Shown here in pieces: positions 1 through 9,695 of a DNA stretch of 64,000 nucleotides. Origin of the DNA: Lacrimispora sp. BS-2 (GTDB lineage Bacteria > Bacillota > Clostridia > Lachnospirales > Lachnospiraceae); NCBI RefSeq assembly GCF_040207125.1, contig NZ_CP157940.1:3720001-3784000 (forward strand). The letters run 5' to 3'. The notes under the pieces are model-generated. The model was given only the letters and a program-made list of their open reading frames with translations, was not told the DNA's origin and made no database searches. The position numbers and the translations under genes were made by a program. The first letter of the stretch is position 1. Every line of letters begins with the position of its first letter.

Positions 1-1790
1 ATCAAAGCCAGACCGATCAGGATCTCCGCAATCACAATACCGCGCTGCATGAACAGCTGCAGTCCGCCGTTAGGCAGGATCACTGTGTTCACAAACCAGT
101 TCATAGGAGCAAAATCCAGTTTAAAGGCATAATCAGACAGAGTCGAATGGGATAAGCCTTTGGAACTGACGAGGGTAGCGTCGATTAATCCTAAAATATG
201 ATAGGAGAAAACCGCAACACCGCTGGAAACTGCTTCTGTTGCAGCACCTGTGGCACTGGCTACCGCGTCTGCTGCTGCCGTAGTTGCGCTGGAAACCGCA
301 TCTGCCGAAGGAGCTGCCCCTCCGATGCCTGTGATTCCGTAGGGAGCCAGAATGTTGTTGAAGAATTGATTGGCTCCGCCAAAGAATCCGCTCAGCATGG
401 GCTGATCCATCCAGCCTTCCACGACCTTCATAACACCTTCAAACACCCATACGGCGCCCAGCCAGACGCGCAGCGGTACCAGCAGGAAGCTTGGGGTCCT
501 GTTGGAGAAATGGCCTCCCAGGAAGCTTCTGCAGTTACGTACGGTAAAGAATTCGTGGCGTACATAGCTCCAGACCTTATTCCAGCCTAATACCTGGATA
601 AAATAAATCACATTAATAAAATGCTTGGAAAGCATGGCAAGGAATGAACACAGGTTAAACATGAGATTGGGAAGTCCCACCCGTGCGACTCCATAGCGGC
701 CGCCAACAGAAACCATAACGCCGTGGAAGGATGGTTTATACTCCTCCATGGCTCCTGAGCCGGATATGGCACAGACCATATTATGGGCGGCGGTATGAGC
801 GCTCTGCTCACAGTTTTCCACCATCTGGGGAACAGGTATCTCTTCTCCCTGCGGTACATACATCATGTTGTCGCCTACTACGTAGACTTCTTCATGGTCT
901 TTGGCCCTTAAGAAGGAATCTACCTGGATTCTTCCGCGCCCTACGGATTCCAGCGTCTTGGCTGCTTCTCCGGTGATATCTGCGCTTTCAATACCGGCGG
1001 TCCAGATTACTGTTCCGGCCGGATAACGGTTTTTCCTGCCATTCTGATTCAGTTCAATGAAATCCTTGCCGATGGCGGTTACACCGGTTTCCATCATTAC
1101 CTTTACGCCCATCTTTGCCAGGCGCTTTTCTACCTTGCCGGACAGTTTCTCAGGAAGGATGGGTACTGCCCTTTTTAAAACATCCACATTATGCATGGAG
1201 ATAAGAGACGGATCTATTTCATACTCTTCACATAAGAAGGGCACATATTCTGCAAGTTCTCCAGCCATTTCCACACCGGTAAAACCGGCTCCTACTACGT
1301 AGAAAGTCAAAAGACGGCGTTTTTCCGCTTCATCCGGCTCACAGGCCGCCTGGCGGAATACCTGGTGGATCCGTTCCTTTAATAACACAGCATCTTCATA
1401 AGACCAAAGCTTATAAGAGTGCTCCTCTGCACCCTCCACACCAAAATAAGTGGGCTTGGAGCCTGCGGCCAGGACCAGATAGTCGTATTCGTATTCGCCC
1501 AGGCTTCCCGTCAGCTTCTTTTCTTCAATGGAAATCTGGCTGATGGTATCTGTGATGATTTCAACATTCCTTCCAGCAAATACTTTTTTCAGGCTGATGC
1601 GGATGCTGTCTTCCTCCACTCTTCCAGCCGCCACCTCATGCAGTTCTGTGAGCATGGTATGGAACGGATGCCTGTCAATGATGGAGATGCTTACCTCGCT
1701 GTCCATCTTCATCTTGCGGAATTTTTTTTCCAGTTTTTTGGCAGTTAAAATACCGGCATAACCGGCACCTAATACTACTATTTTCTTCAA
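1..1790 (-). CDS. NAD(P)/FAD-dependent oxidoreductase (NDH-2-like) with C-terminal membrane domain, partial
   Basis: Oxidises NAD(P)H with FAD; family members usually pass electrons to quinone or an equivalent acceptor at the membrane face. The protein runs off the left edge, so the C-terminus is missing (about 596 codons seen). It begins with a TTG codon: AAGGAGG lies 7 nt upstream and translation immediately gives the dinucleotide-binding motif VVLGAGYAG. A second Rossmann motif (VVGAGFTGVE) appears near residue 165 and a GD-type FAD motif (VYVVGDN) near residue 300. After about residue 370 the chain turns hydrophobic (NVIYFIQVLGW, LVPLRVWLGAVWVFEGVMK), and an Ala/Ser-rich linker precedes more membrane sequence. 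This resembles a fused DoxX-like domain found in clostridial homologues. A TATAAT box on the minus strand at 1841-1846 could be the -10. The flavoprotein call is secure; the acceptor is unknown. Confidence 0.88.
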   Translation of the reverse strand, partial: MKKIVVLGAGYAGILTAKKLEKKFRKMKMDSEVSISIIDRHPFHTMLTELHEVAAGRVEEDSIRISLKKVFAGRNVEIITDTISQISIEEKKLTGSLGEYEYDYLVLAAGSKPTYFGVEGAEEHSYKLWSYEDAVLLKERIHQVFRQAACEPDEAEKRRLLTFYVVGAGFTGVEMAGELAEYVPFLCEEYEIDPSLISMHNVDVLKRAVPILPEKLSGKVEKRLAKMGVKVMMETGVTAIGKDFIELNQNGRKNRYPAGTVIWTAGIESADITGEAAKTLESVGRGRIQVDSFLRAKDHEEVYVVGDNMMYVPQGEEIPVPQMVENCEQSAHTAAHNMVCAISGSGAMEEYKPSFHGVMVSVGGRYGVARVGLPNLMFNLCSFLAMLSKHFINVIYFIQVLGWNKVWSYVRHEFFTVRNCRSFLGGHFSNRTPSFLLVPLRVWLGAVWVFEGVMKVVEGWMDQPMLSGFFGGANQFFNNILAPYGITGIGGAAPSADAVSSATTAAADAVASATGAATEAVSSGVAVFSYHILGLIDATLVSSKGLSHSTLSDYAFKLDFAPMNWFVNTVILPNGGLQLFMQRGIVIAEILIGLAL

Positions 1791-2072
1791 GTCTTCCCCT
1801 CCTTGCGTGATAGCGGCTCACAAAACGCCACTTTGACATTATTATAACATATAGGATCGGTTTTTACCATAATTTTATCCCAAAACGATAATTTTTACCA
1901 TTTTTATTTTTTTAAGAAAATCAACTGTCTAATGGGGCATTGGCGGGAATAAAAACTTACTCCGCAGATGCTTCTGTTAATGATTTTGGGCTTATTTTTA
2001 TTTTATAAACAATGCAGTTATGTTATAATAAAAATTAATAAAATTACATGTAAGAGAAATATGAGGTAACAG

Positions 2073-2438
2073 ATGAAAAATTTAAAAAAATTGACGGTAA
2101 TACAAAAAAGAGAGCTGATTCTGGTTGGGGCCATTCTGGTGATATCAGGACTGCTTTCCGGGATATTTTATGCCAGAAACAGAAAACCGGCGGAACAGGT
2201 GGTGGTCACTGTAGACGGCAAACCGGTGGTAACCCTGGATCTTCATAAGGATACTGATATGGTTATTGACGGGTATGGCGGCACGGATCATCTGGTCATC
2301 AAAGACGGCTATGCCAGCATTACAGAAGCTTCCTGTCCTGATAAGGTATGTGTACGAACCGGCAAGATCCATAGAAGCGGTGAACTGATCGTATGTCTTC
2401 CTAACCGGGTGGTGGTAACAATTGAAGGGGAAGAATAG
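2073..2438 (+). CDS. NusG domain II-containing protein
   Basis: A 121-aa protein with one N-terminal membrane segment (about residues 15-35, LILVGAILVISGLLSGIFYA) and an extracytoplasmic NusG domain II (Pfam NusG_II) carrying the typical CPDKVCVRTG stretch with two cysteines near residues 90-95, followed by LVCLPN-like residues (IVCLPNRVVV). In many Firmicutes this small protein sits beside a Gx-transporter/heptaprenyl diphosphate synthase component I gene; no such partner is present here, so it stands alone. A TATAAT box at 2024-2029 lies 44 nt upstream of the ATG. Its cellular role is not established for the family; a role in redox or quinone-linked membrane processes has been guessed from context elsewhere, and I cannot support it from this sequence. 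Confidence 0.85.
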   Translation: MKNLKKLTVIQKRELILVGAILVISGLLSGIFYARNRKPAEQVVVTVDGKPVVTLDLHKDTDMVIDGYGGTDHLVIKDGYASITEASCPDKVCVRTGKIHRSGELIVCLPNRVVVTIEGEE

Positions 2439-2563
2439 AGGGACCGAATATATATTCTTTTTGCGGTGAATCATATCCATTATCGGTATAAAATGTACCG
2501 CTATGTAAAAATATATACATTTTTAAGGGCTGATTTATCCTGTAGATCAGGAAAGGAGTTGAT

Positions 2564-3973
2564 ATGGGAGTGGTTCAGACAGTGGTTCGCATAAGTGAAA
2601 TTGAATTAAAAGGATTTAAGAATACCCAGTACGGACGAATCATAATGCCGTCTGCCGGCAATAAGGATTTTTTCTCAAAAACAGCGGACATTCTCGGCAT
2701 TTATGGACAGAATGGTTCCGGAAAAACGGCAGTGATTGAAGCAATGGGGTTTGTTCAGACCCTTCTTACGGGGCGGCCCCTGTCTAAGGAAGCGATTCAC
2801 TATATTTCCAAAGACGCGGAAACCTGTACAATTACCGTTAAGTTTATTATTCAGACAGACAGTAAAAAAGCCATGGCAGAATATTTGGTCCAGTTAAAGA
2901 GGATTTCCAAAAGCGAATTTGAGATTATCCACGAAACCCTCAGTTCCGCGGCCTGGAGCGGAGAAAAATTTGAAAGCAAAAAAAATGTGATCGATTTCGG
3001 ACTTCATTCAGAAGGTCCAATATTTACTCCAAAGTACCGGCTGGAAGATTTAATACGGGAGAATGATGAAAATAAGGTTAATTTAAGCGTTGCAAAAAAA
3101 ATTGCAGGGAAAGATCTGGTTTCTTTTATTTTCGGGCCGGAAGGCAGAGGAGTATTTTTATCCGCTGCTAGTGGTGCATCTGAGGATTATGCTTATATCA
3201 TCCAATCAATTTATCAATATGCAGGCATGAACCTTTTTGTAATTTCCAATGCCCATGCAGGAGCAATCAGTATGGATTTCATGATTCCGTTTGCTTTCCG
3301 CCTGGATCTTGGCGAGAAGATCGCAAAGGGCGATCTGCTCATAAGGCTTGATGAGCCGTCGGTGATCAGTAAGGAGCATTTTGAAATAGCCGGGCAGATT
3401 CTCCATGAGATGAATATCGTCCTTGACGCCATGATCCCTGGTCTTTCCATCGGCATTTACGACTTTGGCGAACAGCTTCTTGAACAGGGGGGAACAGGAC
3501 ACAGGGTCGAATTAATTTCAAAACGCGGTGATATTACAATTCCCCTGAAATATGAGTCAGAAGGGATCATTAAGATCATTTCCGTTCTGAATGTCCTTAT
3601 GTGTGTTTATAACAACCCCTCCATGTGTCTGATTATTGATGAACTGGATGCCGGCGTATACGAATATCTTTTGGGAGAACTCCTTTCTGTTTTTGAAAAG
3701 GGGGCCAGGGGACAGCTGATTTTCACATCCCATAATTTGCGGGCATTGGAAATGATTCATAAAAGCAGCATTGTTTTTTCCACCACAAATCCCGCCAACC
3801 GGTATATCCGTTTGCAGAACATAAAGAGCAATCATAATTTGCGGGATATGTATTTGCGGAGCATTGTATTGGGTGGTCAAAAAGAAGCTATTTATGAGGA
3901 AACCGACAGCGTAGAGATTGGCCGTGCGTTCAGACGTGCCGGAAAGGTGGTAAGGGATGGCGGCCAAGACTAA
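2564..3973 (+). CDS. AAA/ABC-type ATPase of the OLD/RloA-like class
   Basis: A 469-aa soluble ATPase. The start ATG follows AAAGGAG by 5 nt. Visible motifs: the 'LKGFKN' N-terminal strand typical of SMC/OLD-like ATPases (residues 15-20), Walker A GQNGSGKT (48-55), an ESEGIIK signature-like loop near residue 329, Walker B CLIIDELDAG near 350 and a TSHN H-loop near 389. This arrangement is that of single-polypeptide AAA_15/AAA_21 ATPases that power many anti-phage modules (RloA, AbiLi, PARIS AriA, Septu PtuA, OLD). It overlaps the next gene by 17 nt, so the two are translationally coupled and probably form one complex. The family is clear; assignment to a named defence system is not possible by eye. 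Confidence 0.82.
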   Translation: MGVVQTVVRISEIELKGFKNTQYGRIIMPSAGNKDFFSKTADILGIYGQNGSGKTAVIEAMGFVQTLLTGRPLSKEAIHYISKDAETCTITVKFIIQTDSKKAMAEYLVQLKRISKSEFEIIHETLSSAAWSGEKFESKKNVIDFGLHSEGPIFTPKYRLEDLIRENDENKVNLSVAKKIAGKDLVSFIFGPEGRGVFLSAASGASEDYAYIIQSIYQYAGMNLFVISNAHAGAISMDFMIPFAFRLDLGEKIAKGDLLIRLDEPSVISKEHFEIAGQILHEMNIVLDAMIPGLSIGIYDFGEQLLEQGGTGHRVELISKRGDITIPLKYESEGIIKIISVLNVLMCVYNNPSMCLIIDELDAGVYEYLLGELLSVFEKGARGQLIFTSHNLRALEMIHKSSIVFSTTNPANRYIRLQNIKSNHNLRDMYLRSIVLGGQKEAIYEETDSVEIGRAFRRAGKVVRDGGQD

Positions 3974-4646
3974 AAAAGTAATCCTGTTCATCGTAGAAGG
4001 GCCCACTGACGAGGGGGCATTAAGTCCTGTTCTCAAAAAGACATTCCAAAGGGAAGATGTCCGTTTTCATGTGGTTCACGGCGATATGACAAGCAACTGG
4101 GCGGTGTCGGGGAACAATGCCGTTAAAACGGTTTATGAGCATATAGAGGTGGAAAGAAAGCGGTATGGCATTGAGAAAAAGGACATTCTTAAGGTGATCC
4201 ATCTTGTTGACATTGACGGAGCTTTTATTCCGGCGGATAAGGTGATTCCCGGCACAACAGGGGCAATCCGGTATTTTGATGACCGGATCGAGTCAGCAGA
4301 TCCTGATGGAGTGGTTGACCGGAATACAAGAAAGTCTCAGGTGCTGTACCGGCTTTGTACGGCAGATGCGGTTGGTAAAATCCCGTATTCCATCTATTAT
4401 TTTTCACGGAATCTTGAGCATGTGCTTCATAATGACAATGGAGATTTGACTGATGATGAAAAGATAAATTATGCAGATGCGTTTGCAGACAGGTATGGTT
4501 CTGATCAAAAGGGATTTCAGGCATTTATTTCATCGGATGCTTTTGCAGTGCCCGGGGACTTTCGTGAGACATGGAACTTTATCATGAAGGGACTGAATTC
4601 ATTACACAGATATTGTAATCTCCATCTGCTTTTTCAGGAAGGTTAA
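3957..4646 (+). CDS. TOPRIM-like partner protein of the upstream ATPase
   Basis: A 229-aa protein whose first strand reads VILFIVEGPTDE (Glu14, Asp18), followed at residues 83-87 by LVDID (Asp85, Asp87). A Glu after a hydrophobic strand plus a later DxD is the metal-binding pattern of TOPRIM nuclease domains (OLD, AriB/DUF4435, RloB-like proteins). No signal peptide or membrane segment. The start ATG lies inside the end of the ATPase gene and is preceded by AAAGGTGG. I infer an ATPase-plus-nuclease or ATPase-plus-effector pair. The TOPRIM reading rests on these few residues and would need a profile search; a RloB-type protein of uncertain activity is the main alternative. Confidence 0.65.
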   Translation: MAAKTKKVILFIVEGPTDEGALSPVLKKTFQREDVRFHVVHGDMTSNWAVSGNNAVKTVYEHIEVERKRYGIEKKDILKVIHLVDIDGAFIPADKVIPGTTGAIRYFDDRIESADPDGVVDRNTRKSQVLYRLCTADAVGKIPYSIYYFSRNLEHVLHNDNGDLTDDEKINYADAFADRYGSDQKGFQAFISSDAFAVPGDFRETWNFIMKGLNSLHRYCNLHLLFQEG

Positions 4647-4679
4647 CAGGAAGATAAAAACCTATAACAGGAGGGAATT

Positions 4680-5150
4680 ATGAGTGATTATGAACGTGCA
4701 ATGGAAGTAATGAAGGAATTGTTTTCAAAGGATTGTGTGTTTGCCCTGGCAACGTCAAACAACATAAGGCCGTCTTTAAGAATGGTTGATGCTTATTATG
4801 AAGACGGCTCATTTTATGTTGTCACATATGCCGGCTCTACCAAAGTAAAGGATCTGCTAGTAAATAAAAATGTCTCGCTTTGCAGCAAGGGGTATTGCTT
4901 TGAGGGCAGTGCCTGTCTGATCGGTCATCCTCTGGCTCTTTCCAATTCCCATATCCGTGAAAAACTCATACAGGTATTCGAGCCGTGGTATTTTAAACAC
5001 AATAACGAAGGGGATGAAGCCATGTGCTATGTGAAGATTGATCTGGAACATGGCTTTTTTTATAAGGACGGAACGGGATATAAAGTAAATTATGCTGACC
5101 GGACGGCAGAGGTTTTCCCCTTTATTTTTGATATTGTGTTTCCGGATTAA
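4680..5150 (+). CDS. Pyridoxamine 5'-phosphate oxidase-fold family protein
   Basis: A 156-aa split-barrel flavin-binding protein. The opening region (YERAMEVMKELFSKDCVFALATS) and the strand VVTYAGSTKVKDLLVNKNVSL are typical of the small PPOX-like proteins of clostridia that bind FMN or a related cofactor. A perfect AGGAGGG lies 6 nt before the ATG. It follows the ATPase/TOPRIM pair by 33 nt and may be read through from it, but a functional link is not evident. Substrate is unknown; true pyridoxine biosynthesis is unlikely for proteins of this short subgroup. Confidence 0.8.
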   Translation: MSDYERAMEVMKELFSKDCVFALATSNNIRPSLRMVDAYYEDGSFYVVTYAGSTKVKDLLVNKNVSLCSKGYCFEGSACLIGHPLALSNSHIREKLIQVFEPWYFKHNNEGDEAMCYVKIDLEHGFFYKDGTGYKVNYADRTAEVFPFIFDIVFPD

Positions 5151-5263
5151 AAATTATAGCTGGCGTTTACCGGAGTTGTATTTCCCCTTAAATTTGATAA
5201 AGCTGGAATGAGGGCTCTTAAAAGGGAATAACATAGATTAAACATATTGTGCAGAGCGAGATC

Positions 5264-6082
5264 ATGGGATATTATATAACCGTTGAAAAGAATGTAAACA
5301 TTTACGTGGAGGATCTTAATCCGGACTGCCAAAATACAATTTTATTTCTTCATGGCTGGCCGGGAAGCCATAAGCTTTTTGAATATCAGTTTGATGTGCT
5401 TCCTGCCATGGGATTCCGTTGTATCGGCATCGATACAAGAGGATTTGGGAATTCCGATAAGCCGTTTTGCGGGTATGATTATGACAGGCTGGCAGATGAT
5501 GTCAGAGCGGTTATCGATGTATTGAACCTAAAAGATATTACCCTGGCAGGGCATTCCACGGGAGGGGCCATTGCCATACGGTACATGGCAAGGCACAGCG
5601 GTTATGGAGTAGCAAGGCTTGCTTTATTCGCTGCAGCAGCACCAAGCCTTATTAAACGCCCGAATTTCCCTTATGGACTTGATATGGATGCAGTGATTCA
5701 AATCATTAATGGGACCTATGCGGACCGTCCTAACATGTTAAATAATTTCGGCGATATGTTTTTCTTCCAGCATATTACCCAGCCCTTCTCCCAGTGGTTC
5801 TTCCAGCTGGGCCTGCAGGCAGCAGGCTGGGCGACGGCAGCCATTGCAAATACCTGGATCGAAGAGGTATTATTTTCGGATCTGGAGGCAATCAATGTTC
5901 CAACCCTGATTATTCATGGGATCCATGATCAGGTTGTACCTTATATCCTGGGTGAGATCCAGCATCAATGCATTAAAAACTCCAGGCTGGAATCCTTTGA
6001 ATTCAGCGGTCATGGCGTCTTTTATGACCAAAAGGATGAATTCAATAAGGTTCTGTCCGAATTTGCCGCCGGAATTTGTTAG
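5264..6082 (+). CDS. Alpha/beta hydrolase
   Basis: A 272-aa alpha/beta-hydrolase-fold enzyme, cytoplasmic. The oxyanion motif HGWPG is near residue 29, the nucleophile elbow GHSTGG near 92, the acid in IHGIHDQVVP near 222 and the catalytic His in SGHGVFYD near 248, so the triad is complete. The region GIDTRGFGNSDKP is typical of the haloperoxidase/epoxide-hydrolase-like branch. I chose the ATG at 5264 (MGYYITVEK) because homologues I recall begin this way; an in-frame GTG at 5249 is possible, and neither has a strong ribosome site. Substrate unknown. It is followed directly by a strong hairpin terminator. Confidence 0.85.
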   Translation: MGYYITVEKNVNIYVEDLNPDCQNTILFLHGWPGSHKLFEYQFDVLPAMGFRCIGIDTRGFGNSDKPFCGYDYDRLADDVRAVIDVLNLKDITLAGHSTGGAIAIRYMARHSGYGVARLALFAAAAPSLIKRPNFPYGLDMDAVIQIINGTYADRPNMLNNFGDMFFFQHITQPFSQWFFQLGLQAAGWATAAIANTWIEEVLFSDLEAINVPTLIIHGIHDQVVPYILGEIQHQCIKNSRLESFEFSGHGVFYDQKDEFNKVLSEFAAGIC

Positions 6083-6087
6083 AAAGA

Positions 6088-6133
6088 GGGCAGCCGCCAG
6101 GCAGATGACAATTCATCTGCCTGGCGGCTGCCC
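6088..6133. terminator. Bidirectional hairpin, 20-bp perfect stem
   Basis: Arms at 6088-6107 and 6114-6133 are perfectly complementary around a 6-nt loop (ACAATT), followed by TTAATCATTCTTTT on the plus strand. It lies between the convergent hydrolase and chemotaxis receptor genes and probably ends both transcripts. Confidence 0.85.
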
Positions 6134-6182
6134 TTAATCATTCTTTTACACAAATATGATTGCCTGGCGTTCTGTTTTTTTC

Positions 6183-7997
6183 TTAATATTTGTCATAGGA
6201 CGTTTCTGTCCTGGTTTCATATTCGTATTTATTTGTATCTTCTGTCTCTGGCTTTTGTTCTGTATCCAGTTTGAATTTGTCTACTTCTTCCCGCAGTGTA
6301 TTAGCCTGGGCGCTCATTTCCTCACTGGAGGCTGAGTTTTCCTCAGCAGTTGCTGCGTTTGCCTGTATAACCGCTGATACCTGCTCTAATCCTATGCGGA
6401 TCTGCTCAATGGAAGATGCCTGCTCGGAAGCCGATAAGTTGATCTGATTGACGATATCATTGATAAAGTCGGTGGTTTTATCAATATCCTCCAGGATCTG
6501 CGCGGTTTTCTGAGTGATCTCAGTGCCTTCCTGAACCGCGTGTACGGAATTTTGTATCAGTTCTGCTGTCTGTTTTGCAGCCTGCCCGGATTTTGCAGCA
6601 AGATTGCGGACTTCATCAGCTACTACGGAGAAGCCTTTTCCAGCAGTACCTGCCCGGGCGGCTTCAATGGCAGCATTGAGGGACAGGATATTGGTCTGGA
6701 ATGCAATATCCTCGATGACCTTAGTTATATTTGTAATCTGATCGGAAAAGGTGCCGATATTGTCCATTGCTTTTGTAAGCTGCTTCATATGAGTACCGCC
6801 GTTTTTAACGTTATGGCTGGTCTGGTCTACATACTCGGTTGCTTTTATAACATTTTTTGAATTTTCTGAGGCCTGTTCTGTGATGCTGGCGATGGCGGAG
6901 GAAAGCTCCTCTACGGAAGCGGCCTGTTCCGTGGAACCGGCTGCCAGCTGCTGCGCTCCGGCCGATACCTGTTCTGTTCCGGAACTTACCTGCTGAGCGG
7001 CAACATCAATCATGATGAGAGTATGGTTTAAAGAAGAAACTGTTTTTATAATTGCATTTTTAATGGCTGCAAAGTCTCCGACATAGTCTAAATCTATGGA
7101 AAAACGCATATCTCCCTGTGACAGAAGGTTCAGCTTTTCTGTAATGTCGCGGATATAGGAGGTAATGGCTGCGTTTGTATTTCTGATATTTTCGGCCATG
7201 CTTCCAAGCTCATCCCTGCTTACATAGGTAACCTGGGCCTGTAAATTACCTTTTGACATTTCTTTGTAAACAAGATCAATTTCCTTCACAGGATCCAAAA
7301 TAGATTTTCTGATGATCATGGTAATGAAAAGGGTAAACAGCAGGGAGATCAGCAGGGATAAAGAAAGGGAGAACCATGCTGATTTTATGTAGCCTTGCGC
7401 TTCCAGCTTTTGGGAAGTGGCAAACTGCAACTGGATATTTGAAATGTTTGACAGGATTTCTCCGGCCTGATCAATGGCAGGTGAATAATTGTTTTTATAG
7501 GATTCATAGGCCTTAGTGCTGTTCCCTTTGGAGGAAGCAATAATCAGCCCTGAAATCTCTTCTCTTGCGGATTTGGTCTTTGATAACAAATCTCTCAGCT
7601 GCGCGATATCCTTATCTCTTGCGTTGGAAGACTGGTTGCTGACAAAGGCTTCCAATGCGTTGGAAACGCTTTCTTCCTCTTCCTGGGCCTTAGCCAGGCT
7701 ATTCTGTACGGACTGCATATCATTGTCAAGAATTGCCTGTAAAAGATATTTTTGTGCCGAGGCCAGACTGGATCTCATGGTCCATGTACTGTTTGTGTTT
7801 GGTACGGTATAGCGGTAATAGCGTTCCACCTGGAATCCGAGATTTTTCGTGTTCATTGCAGATAAGGCGGTGGATGCCATGATTATCATAAGTATTACGC
7901 CAAAACCTAGAATCAGCTTTTTGCCGATAGATAAGTTTTTTATCAGAGAACCTTTTTCTTTGCCGGAATCTTTGGCATTCGTATTCTGTTTTTTCAT
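6183..7997 (-). CDS. Methyl-accepting chemotaxis protein
   Basis: A 604-aa transmembrane chemoreceptor. After a short basic cytoplasmic head there is a first membrane segment (about residues 28-48), an extracytoplasmic four-helix-bundle-like sensor region of about 150 residues, a second membrane segment (about 203-225, [19 protein letters not shown]), a HAMP domain and the cytoplasmic signalling hairpin with the highly conserved tip [21 protein letters not shown]. Gln/Glu pairs flanking the tip are candidate methylation sites. The tail is hydrophilic and Glu/Thr-rich without a pentapeptide tether that I recognise. No che genes lie nearby, so it is an orphan receptor. The ligand is unknown. 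Confidence 0.95.
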   Translation of the reverse strand: MKKQNTNAKDSGKEKGSLIKNLSIGKKLILGFGVILMIIMASTALSAMNTKNLGFQVERYYRYTVPNTNSTWTMRSSLASAQKYLLQAILDNDMQSVQNSLAKAQEEEESVSNALEAFVSNQSSNARDKDIAQLRDLLSKTKSAREEISGLIIASSKGNSTKAYESYKNNYSPAIDQAGEILSNISNIQLQFATSQKLEAQGYIKSAWFSLSLSLLISLLFTLFITMIIRKSILDPVKEIDLVYKEMSKGNLQAQVTYVSRDELGSMAENIRNTNAAITSYIRDITEKLNLLSQGDMRFSIDLDYVGDFAAIKNAIIKTVSSLNHTLIMIDVAAQQVSSGTEQVSAGAQQLAAGSTEQAASVEELSSAIASITEQASENSKNVIKATEYVDQTSHNVKNGGTHMKQLTKAMDNIGTFSDQITNITKVIEDIAFQTNILSLNAAIEAARAGTAGKGFSVVADEVRNLAAKSGQAAKQTAELIQNSVHAVQEGTEITQKTAQILEDIDKTTDFINDIVNQINLSASEQASSIEQIRIGLEQVSAVIQANAATAEENSASSEEMSAQANTLREEVDKFKLDTEQKPETEDTNKYEYETRTETSYDKY

Positions 7998-8183
7998 CTT
8001 ATCGTTCCTTTCGTGATTTTTTAGCCTGAATGTGTGGGGGCTGAAAAATGCTTTTAGTGCTATATAATATATCGGAAATATTCACCTAATCATAAGAATC
8101 TGTCCGTTATTTTTTTAACTTTACAGACGGCTTTTTATATTAGCGATTTAAGAGGGATGATTATAAAAAGGAGCAGGAAAAAG

Positions 8184-8216
8184 AAAGCCTCCGGCTTCAT
8201 TTGCGCCGGAGGCTTT
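8184..8216 (-). terminator. Rho-independent terminator of the ABC importer operon
   Basis: Arms 8184-8195 and 8205-8216 pair perfectly (12 bp, GC-rich core GCCTCCGGC); on the minus strand the stem is followed by CTTTTTCC. It lies just beyond the stop codon of the substrate-binding protein. Confidence 0.85.
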
Positions 8217-8223
8217 AGGATCA

Positions 8224-9630
8224 TTACTTTGTAGATGAATTATAATTTGCGATGGCAGCATTCACTTTTTCGGCCAGGAAATTTACTGCCTGTTCCGGAG
8301 TATAGGTGCCGTCATAGGTCTTTTCCATTGCTTCGTTAAAGAGCTTTCTGGACTCGGTAGCGACTCCTGATAATACGCCTGCGGTGTATCCGCTGACAGG
8401 AGTATCCTTTAACTGGTTGATGGCTGTGGTAAAGTTGGGGTTCTGGGCAATGAAATCCTTCATGGCGGGAGTTTCATAAGCCTTTGGGTTAACTGCGAAG
8501 TATCCGGTGGACATGCTCCATGTGGACTGGGATTCCGGTGTGGTGGTGAACTCAATGAACTTCCAGGCAGCGTTCTTTTTCGCCTCATCCTTATTGTCCA
8601 TCATCCACAGGGATGCGCCTCCGATGATCACGCCGCCGTCGGCAGCAGCTGCATCGATCTTTGGAAGATATCCGGTCCCGATCTCAAAATCGCTGCTGGC
8701 CGTAGCATTTTTAAGAATTGCCGTGGATTCAATGATCATGGCAGTCTGACCGGAGAAGAATGCGGTCTGGGTATCAGCAGTGGTGCTGCCGTAGTTAGCC
8801 GCATATCCGGAATCCATAAGCTTTTTCCAGGTTTCAAAAATCTTAAGTCCTGACCCGTTGTTTAAGAAATCGACTTCAGTAGCCGGTTCTTTACGCCCGT
8901 TTTCATTGTTTGCATAAAATTTTCCCTGTCCTGCAATCTGCTGTTCAAAGAACCAGCCGTAAATGGCCTGGGCATAGCCTACAGGAGCTGCTTTGCTTTC
9001 CACGATTTTCCTGGAGAATTCTAAGACCTCGTCAAATGTCTTGGGCGGGGTATCAGGGTCTAAGCCGGCGGCTTTAAAAACATCCTTGTTGTAGTAAAGC
9101 ATTGGAGTGGAAACGTTAAACGGCATGGACATTTGTTTTCCGTCTACGGTATAGTAGCTGGTGATGATGTCCATAACGGTGGAAGGATCAAAGTTTGTGG
9201 TGGAAAACATATCCTGTACCGGTATGGCATAACCGCTGTCGGTCATGAATTTTGTGCCGATGTCGTACATCTGGCAAACATCCGGCATGTTACCGCTCTG
9301 CATGGCAGCTTTTAACTTGGTGATCAGGTCGTCATAGGTTCCCTGGTATTCACTTTTTACCTCGATTTCATTCTGGGATTCGTTAAAGGCCTTAACCAGA
9401 GCTTCGGTTGCCTCTCCGTTTACGCCTCCCATGGCATGCCATAAGGTGATGACTGTTTTTCCCCCTTCAGCAGGAGCCTTTGCATCTGCCGCAGCTTTGG
9501 TGTCAGCGGCTTCTGTAGAGCCTGCCGCTGTGGTTCCCCCGGAAGTGGAAGCACTTCCTCCGCATGCGGCAAGAGTCATGGACATGACTGCAGCCATCAT
9601 TGCCGCCAGCCATTTTTTTCTTCTTTTCAT
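8224..9630 (-). CDS. ABC transporter extracellular solute-binding lipoprotein (UgpB-like)
   Basis: A 468-aa binding protein of the family-1 (sugar/glycerol-3-phosphate) class. The start is the ATG followed by MKRRKKWLAAMMA, 7 nt after AGGAGG; a longer upstream reading frame has no ribosome site. The lipoprotein signal ends in the lipobox LAAC, then an Ala/Thr/Ser-rich tether. The mature N-terminus (ITLWHAMGG, then FNESQNEIEV and QMYDIGT) resembles UgpB of glycerol-3-phosphate importers. It is the last gene of a three-gene operon with two permeases. No ATPase or phosphodiesterase gene is adjacent, so a shared MsmK/UgpC-type ATPase is expected. Whether the ligand is glycerol 3-phosphate, a glycerophosphodiester or a sugar is not decided. 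Confidence 0.92.
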   Translation of the reverse strand: MKRRKKWLAAMMAAVMSMTLAACGGSASTSGGTTAAGSTEAADTKAAADAKAPAEGGKTVITLWHAMGGVNGEATEALVKAFNESQNEIEVKSEYQGTYDDLITKLKAAMQSGNMPDVCQMYDIGTKFMTDSGYAIPVQDMFSTTNFDPSTVMDIITSYYTVDGKQMSMPFNVSTPMLYYNKDVFKAAGLDPDTPPKTFDEVLEFSRKIVESKAAPVGYAQAIYGWFFEQQIAGQGKFYANNENGRKEPATEVDFLNNGSGLKIFETWKKLMDSGYAANYGSTTADTQTAFFSGQTAMIIESTAILKNATASSDFEIGTGYLPKIDAAAADGGVIIGGASLWMMDNKDEAKKNAAWKFIEFTTTPESQSTWSMSTGYFAVNPKAYETPAMKDFIAQNPNFTTAINQLKDTPVSGYTAGVLSGVATESRKLFNEAMEKTYDGTYTPEQAVNFLAEKVNAAIANYNSSTK

Positions 9631-9695
9631 AGATATCCTCCTTAAATTATATGGTTTTATCTCTATACAGCCCTCTTTGAGGCTGCATAAAATAC

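Noticed and set aside
1419..1761. Plus-strand ORFs of about 110 and 77 residues in the first 1.8 kb
   Set aside because: They lie antisense to the flavoprotein, whose motifs are clear; no ribosome sites.
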